Below are positions 60,103 to 64,000 of a DNA stretch of 64,000 nt, in pieces. The notes beneath the pieces were generated by a model that was not told where the DNA came from, did no database searches, and saw only the letters and a program-made list of their open reading frames with translations. Made by a program: the position numbers and the translations under genes. How positions within the stretch are numbered: position 1 is the stretch's first letter; each line of letters starts with the position of its first letter. Source of the DNA: JAFARZ01 sp035651595 (lineage in GTDB: Bacteria; Actinomycetota; Actinomycetes; Streptosporangiales; Streptosporangiaceae); the NCBI GenBank assembly GCA_035651595.1, contig DASRFJ010000266.1, forward strand, positions 1 through 64,000, written 5' to 3'.

Positions 60103-61914
60103 TCAGTCAAGCTTCCCGTCCGCGCTCGCCGCGGTCAACTGGAATGTGCGGGGCCGGGTTCCCGCGAGGCTACGTGGCCGCGGTAAAGCCACCGTCTGGA
60201 CCACCGTCTGGAGCATCGTCGCACCGCCCTGTACCAGGCAGCGGACATGGCCGAACGCGAGCAGCACGGGAGCATCGGTCAGGATCGGGAAATGATAGGG
60301 GAACGGGCGCGGACCGACCATGTCCGGCGGGCCGTCGTAACCGCCGTCCGCGTTCTGGCGTGCGAGCAGCCAGGACAGGGCACGCCCGATGGGCGCGGGT
60401 TCGCTGCCATAACACAGTGTGATCAGCCCGTAGCCGGTGCTGACATCGTCGCTGGGATCACCGGGCTGCATGCCCCAGCCGCCGTCGTCGTTCTGCGTCT
60501 CGCGCACCGTCCGCTCGATCCGCTCCGCCACGGCGGCGGTGCGGCGGTCGTCCGCGGGTGCGGCGCAGGCGGCTAGCCGCGCGCGGAACAGCGTATGCAG
60601 GCGGCTGCGGCTCCATCCTGGCTCGAACCCGCCGTCGGGATGCTGGCTCTCGGCGAGGAACGCCAAGGCGCGTTCCCGCGCGATCGCGGTCCGCGGATGC
60701 GGCGCGAGCGCGTTGATGGCCGCGGCGGTCATGCACGGCTCGGAAGAGGCGCCGGCGACATACGTGGGAAACCCGCCGTCCGCGCCCTGTATGGCCAGCA
60801 GCGCGTCCACCCCGCGCGCCACCGCCCCGCCGAACGCGACCGGATCGGTTGCCTGGAGGAACTCAAGGGCACATGAGGTGTCGTCGGCGTCGTTCAGCGC
60901 CACGTTGGCGGACATGGACCAGCCGCCGGTGAGCCCCGCGCCGCGGGAAAGGGAGCGCCGGGTGGCGCCACCCTGGTGGGCGGCGAGCATCCCCGCCATC
61001 GCGCGTAGCAGCCCAGCGGGCGCACCGGCCGCGGCGAGGCTGATGCCCGCGGTCGAGGTGCACCAGTTGTGCATCTCGGCCACGAACGGAAAGCCGCCGT
61101 CGGCCCGCTGGTACCACAGCAGTGTTTCCAGGCCGCTGCGCACCGTCGCTTCCTGGCCGGGAAACCCGGTGAGCCCGTGCAGCGCCAGCAGGTGCATGAG
61201 CACATAGCCTTCCCAGACCGTCGTCGCCGGATGCGTGGCGGTCAGCGTGCGGAGCGCGGCGGCGGTGGCCTCGTTGCTGACTCCCCCGGCCGTGCCGATG
61301 ATCGCCGTCACTGCGGCCTGCTGGACGACCGCCCAGGAGTGCATCGGACCGGTGGGGGGCTTTGCGCAGGCCGCAGCCGCGACATCGGGCGGCAACGGGC
61401 AGCCGAGTACCGACAGCACCGCGTGGACCATCATGCGGCGGCGGGCAGAGATGAATCCCGGTGCGGCGCCGAGCACGGCATCGGTCAGCTTGCCGACAAG
61501 GACCTCGTCGGCTACGCCGGCCGCGGTCCGGCCCGCTGAGGTCCGGCCCGCTGAGTTGTGGCCGGCTGAGTTGTGGCCGGCTGAGTTGTGGCCGGCTGAG
61601 TTGTGGCCGGCGGCCTGGCCGACGGCCAGCGTGGCGAGGACGCGGTCGAGCTCAAGCGGCGCGTCGTGCTGCGCCTGGAGGAAGGCGAGCAGGCGGTCCC
61701 GGGCAGGCGAGACGTGACCGATGCGGGTCATCAGCGTCAACGCCAGCGCCGACTCCAGCACCCGGCTCTGGCACTCCTCGCGTATCGCGCCGTCGGGATC
61801 GACCCTGCTGCCGACGTATGCGGCCAGCCGGGAAGTGGCCGCGGACACGTGCTCCGGGTCGACCTCGGCGGGCCACGGTACCGGGGTCGCACGCGTCACA
61901 TCCGCTGGTCTCAT
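60103..61914 (-). CDS. Class II terpene cyclase (DxDD, squalene-hopene-cyclase superfamily)
   Basis: A 603-residue cyclase. The catalytic protonating motif is LNDADDTS (Asp342-x-Asp344-Asp345). Five QW-like repeats are visible (YQRADGGFPF, IQGADGGFPTY, SQHPDGGFEPGW, TQNDDGGWGM, RQNADGGYDG). No class I DDxxD motif is evident, so it should cyclise by protonation and leave any diphosphate or aryl group attached. About residues 120-150 hold an insertion of AGHNS repeats (15-bp units, 61547-61610). The start ATG 61914 lies one base after the prenyl-synthase stop, with GGAAAGG upstream; the longer open frame would overlap that gene. The substrate is probably geranylgeranyl diphosphate or its prenylated product. 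Confidence 0.9.
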   Translation of the reverse strand: MRPADVTRATPVPWPAEVDPEHVSAATSRLAAYVGSRVDPDGAIREECQSRVLESALALTLMTRIGHVSPARDRLLAFLQAQHDAPLELDRVLATLAVGQAAGHNSAGHNSAGHNSAGHNSAGRTSAGRTAAGVADEVLVGKLTDAVLGAAPGFISARRRMMVHAVLSVLGCPLPPDVAAAACAKPPTGPMHSWAVVQQAAVTAIIGTAGGVSNEATAAALRTLTATHPATTVWEGYVLMHLLALHGLTGFPGQEATVRSGLETLLWYQRADGGFPFVAEMHNWCTSTAGISLAAAGAPAGLLRAMAGMLAAHQGGATRRSLSRGAGLTGGWSMSANVALNDADDTSCALEFLQATDPVAFGGAVARGVDALLAIQGADGGFPTYVAGASSEPCMTAAAINALAPHPRTAIARERALAFLAESQHPDGGFEPGWSRSRLHTLFRARLAACAAPADDRRTAAVAERIERTVRETQNDDGGWGMQPGDPSDDVSTGYGLITLCYGSEPAPIGRALSWLLARQNADGGYDGPPDMVGPRPFPYHFPILTDAPVLLAFGHVRCLVQGGATMLQTVVQTVALPRPRSLAGTRPRTFQLTAASADGKLD

Positions 61915-61915
61915 C

Positions 61916-63142
61916 TCACGAATCCCTTTCCACGACACTGCTTGCCAGCCGGGCCAGCGTGGCGGATCCGGCCATGGTGAACGGCGCATCCCGCAGGGCG
62001 GCTTGAGCCTGCCGGTACCTGGTCGCGATCATGCGCTCAACCTCGGCCCGCGCCCCCGTGCTCTCGAGGATCCCGCGCACGGTGCACGCACCGGCTTCGT
62101 CCAGTCGCGGATCACCGACCATGCGGCGGAGCTGGCGCGCCTGCGCCGGGTCGGCCCGTTGCATCGCCAGCGCCATCAGCGTGGTGTGCTTGCCCTCGCG
62201 CAGATCGTCCAGGCGGGGTTTCCCGGTCCGGGCCGGATCGCCGAACACGCCGAGCAGGTCGTCGCGGAGCTGGAACGCTTCCCCGAGCGGGATGCCGACA
62301 TCGCGGCAGGCGTCCAGCACTGCCGGGCCGGCACCGGCCAGCACCGCGCCGAGCTGGAGCGGCCGGTGCACCGTGTAGCTCGCGGTCTTGTACCGGGCCA
62401 CCGCCAGCGTCGCGGCCACGTCGCCGTCCTTGCTGCCGGTCGCGAGCAGGTCGAGATACTGGCCGAAGATGACCTCGGTGCGCATCGCGCTTATCACCGG
62501 CCCGGCGGCATCGCGCTGGGCGCCGCTCAGCGGTGCGTCGGCGAGCAGTTCGTTCGACCACACGAGTGCGAGGTCACCGAGTAGCACGGCCGCGTTGCAC
62601 CCGAACTGGAACGCCTTGCGGCTCGTATCGGCTGAGTCGTCCGGATCCGCGGCGGCGGGGTACACGGTCGCGAGGGCGCAGTGCATCGCCAGTTTGCCGC
62701 GACGGGTAACCGAGCCGTCCATCACGTCGTCCTGGATGAGCGCGAACGCGTGAAACAGCTCGAGCGAGGCCGCCGCGTGGAGCACCGCGTCTCCGAGGCC
62801 AGAGTCGCTGGAGCCAGTGCCGCCGGGGCCAGTGCCGCCGGGGCCGGAGTCGCCGGGGCCAGTGCCGCCGGGGCCAGTGCCGCCGGGGCCGGAGTCGCTG
62901 GGGCCGGTGCCGAGGGGGCCGGAGCCGCCGGAGCCGCCGGCGGCTAGCCAGCCGGCCACGCACAGCTGTGGCCGCAGGCCCTTGCCGCCGGTGACGAACC
63001 CGGCCAGGAGCCGCGCCAGCCGCGCGAGTTCCGGATGAGCGGCGGTCGCGGCCTTCACGGACAGGAAGCTGGACAGCAGGCCGGACACCTGGGCGAGCGC
63101 GCCGTCCATTTCGGTTTCGCGGGTAAGAGTCGGCACGGCCAA
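61916..63142 (-). CDS. Trans-isoprenyl diphosphate synthase (probably GGPP-type) with repeat insertion
   Basis: A 408-residue E-prenyl synthase; relatives are about 330-350. GGKGLRPQL binds the allylic diphosphate, FARM is DDVMD (Asp138-142) and SARM is DDLLGVFGD (from Asp294). A Phe lies five residues before the FARM, as in some C20 synthases, which favours geranylgeranyl diphosphate, but this is weak evidence. Between GGKGLRP and the FARM helix is an insertion of about 50 residues made of (G/S)-P-G-G-T-type repeats (15-bp units, 62801-62935). TTG 63142 is assumed (GTG 63136 is also possible). It lies 38 bp downstream of the prenyltransferase gene. Confidence 0.93.
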   Translation of the reverse strand: MAVPTLTRETEMDGALAQVSGLLSSFLSVKAATAAHPELARLARLLAGFVTGGKGLRPQLCVAGWLAAGGSGGSGPLGTGPSDSGPGGTGPGGTGPGDSGPGGTGPGGTGSSDSGLGDAVLHAAASLELFHAFALIQDDVMDGSVTRRGKLAMHCALATVYPAAADPDDSADTSRKAFQFGCNAAVLLGDLALVWSNELLADAPLSGAQRDAAGPVISAMRTEVIFGQYLDLLATGSKDGDVAATLAVARYKTASYTVHRPLQLGAVLAGAGPAVLDACRDVGIPLGEAFQLRDDLLGVFGDPARTGKPRLDDLREGKHTTLMALAMQRADPAQARQLRRMVGDPRLDEAGACTVRGILESTGARAEVERMIATRYRQAQAALRDAPFTMAGSATLARLASSVVERDS

Positions 63143-63180
63143 CCTCGATCCTGTGGGTCAGAAACTGTCGCGGCAGCGCG

Positions 63181-64000
63181 CTACACCGGTTCCTTGATGG
63201 CACCGTCGGACAATTGCATGATGTCCAGCACTTCGGGCCGCCATCGGTAATAGGCTTGAAGCTTGTAGTATTCGCCGTCGGGCGAGGACGCCACCGCGTA
63301 GACGAACTTCCCGCCGGGTACTGAGCGCTTTACATGTGCCACGAACCGCTCGATTTTCGGGTCAAGCCGGACCGGCAGCTCCGCCGGATCATCGGTCGCA
63401 ACGGCAAAGCAGATACGTTCGAGCGTCGGGGAATCCCAATTCAGGGTCACATAGATCCCGAATGCCTTCTCGGCAAGCCTGAGCATCTGCTCGCTCGGTT
63501 CCGTCTGCTCGATCTCGCGAATCATCGATCGTACGGTCTGCGGTTCAAAGCACTCAGCGGGCTGCTCACCGAAGTACACATTTACCGTCTTGTTCCGGTA
63601 GTCGATACCGAGCAGGCCCGCCGTGTCACCAAGCCGGTGCCGGGCGAAGAATTCACTGTTCTCGCCGAGGCTGCGCGGCATGGACGCAATGCCGGCGAGC
63701 GTCGCCACCGGCTGAAGGTCAGCGCGGGGCAGGACCAGCCAGATCTTCTTGAATCCCCCGACGACTCCGAAGTCAATCCCGTAGGAGTCAACGGCGCATT
63801 TCTCTGCGATATCCGTGAGCAGGTGGCTGACCGGGTGGGCGGTCCTGGCGAGCAAGCCGTGCGACACGGCCAGCGCGAAGGGATCGACGTCCCGCGGAAC
63901 CGTGAAACGGCAGTCAAGCTCCCCCACGTGGCGTGCCCCGGTCGCCACCCTGAATGCGATCATCGCCTGCGCGAGGCCATCCCCGTACACGGACAAGATA
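63181..64000 (-). CDS. NphB/CloQ-type ABBA aromatic prenyltransferase (5' end outside window)
   Basis: About 271 residues are visible and the gene runs off the right edge. By comparison with NphB, about 35 N-terminal residues are missing. Diphosphate- and Mg-binding positions of NphB are all present: ELDCRF (Asp62 equivalent), GGFKKIW (Lys119), VNVYFGE (Asn173), RICFAV (Arg228) and EYYKLQAYYR (Lys284). The GIASMPRSLGENSEFFARHRL and LNWDSPTLERICF blocks also match. It transfers a prenyl chain to an aromatic ring in the cytosol. With the synthase and cyclase downstream it should start a prenylated-aromatic pathway. The aromatic acceptor is unknown. Confidence 0.92.
   Translation of the reverse strand, partial: ILSVYGDGLAQAMIAFRVATGARHVGELDCRFTVPRDVDPFALAVSHGLLARTAHPVSHLLTDIAEKCAVDSYGIDFGVVGGFKKIWLVLPRADLQPVATLAGIASMPRSLGENSEFFARHRLGDTAGLLGIDYRNKTVNVYFGEQPAECFEPQTVRSMIREIEQTEPSEQMLRLAEKAFGIYVTLNWDSPTLERICFAVATDDPAELPVRLDPKIERFVAHVKRSVPGGKFVYAVASSPDGEYYKLQAYYRWRPEVLDIMQLSDGAIKEPV

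Noticed and set aside
61915..61989. Longer N-terminus for the cyclase (extra 25 residues upstream)
   Set aside because: It would overlap the prenyl-synthase coding end by 74 bp, and the ATG at 61914 has a ribosome site and a normal family start.

Overview
The window is high-GC actinomycete DNA. The evidence is very GC-rich third codon positions, many GTG/TTG starts, ATGA/GTGA stop-start overlaps, and actinobacterial families: a DUF397 protein with Scr1/WhiJ-type XRE regulators, SARP activators, a class F-type sortase, a DUF574 methyltransferase and an ECF42-type sigma factor. Genus cannot be fixed from sequence alone. One tRNA gene (Val, GAC) is present. There is no rRNA, phage module, complete insertion sequence or CRISPR array.

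Layout. 0.1-2.8 kb: Fur-family regulator and katG, closed by a strong hairpin. 3.2-9.1 kb: IclR-controlled catabolic locus (zinc alcohol dehydrogenase, IclR, a U32-like protein, a creatinase-fold M24 protein, an APC permease, and an IlvD/Edd dehydratase cut off by a repeat). 9.2-11.5 kb: MFS exporter divergent from a MerR DNA-binding domain fused to an aminoglycoside-phosphotransferase-like kinase. 11.5-19 kb: truncated haemoglobin, tRNA-Val, STAND ATPase plus methyltransferase, YihY membrane protein, and an operon of CMD/AhpD-like protein, TetR and a decayed methyltransferase behind twin palindromic operators. 19.5-28.4 kb: second CMD-like protein, sortase with a candidate substrate, membrane-anchored beta-propeller, kinase-LLM fusion and secreted proteins. 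28.9-35.4 kb: APH(6)-like kinase, DUF397/XRE pair plus a second XRE, and an ECF42 sigma locus (VOC, YCII, sigma). 35.8-44.5 kb: mixed small metabolic and secreted genes. 44.8-48.95 kb: NTF2-like gene and a meta-cleavage lower-pathway operon (hydratase, acylating aldehyde dehydrogenase, aldolase, second hydratase/decarboxylase), preceded by palindromes that fit the published KstR and KstR2 consensus sites.

49.0-64.0 kb: probable biosynthetic locus. On the plus strand an acyl-CoA/AMP ligase precedes a 1,814-residue single-chain biotin-dependent acyl-CoA carboxylase with a eukaryote-like ACC central region. On the minus strand, entering from beyond the right edge, are an NphB-type ABBA aromatic prenyltransferase (partial), a trans-prenyl diphosphate synthase, a class II (DxDD) terpene cyclase, a large SARP-NB-ARC-TPR regulator and a small SARP. 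The small SARP carries an IS3 OrfA-like coiled coil and has an 11-bp-periodic SARP-type operator upstream. The combination points to a prenylated aromatic (meroterpenoid-type) product whose aromatic-forming enzymes probably lie to the right of the window.

Two features run through the whole window. One is a dispersed MITE-like repeat with TTGCGGACA-type inverted ends: two full copies of about 0.37-0.40 kb, one deleted copy, two bare hairpins and two diverged cores. It abuts or overwrites the 3' ends of several genes. The other is in-frame minisatellite growth (units that are multiples of 3 bp) inside many unrelated proteins, including the prenyl synthase and cyclase.
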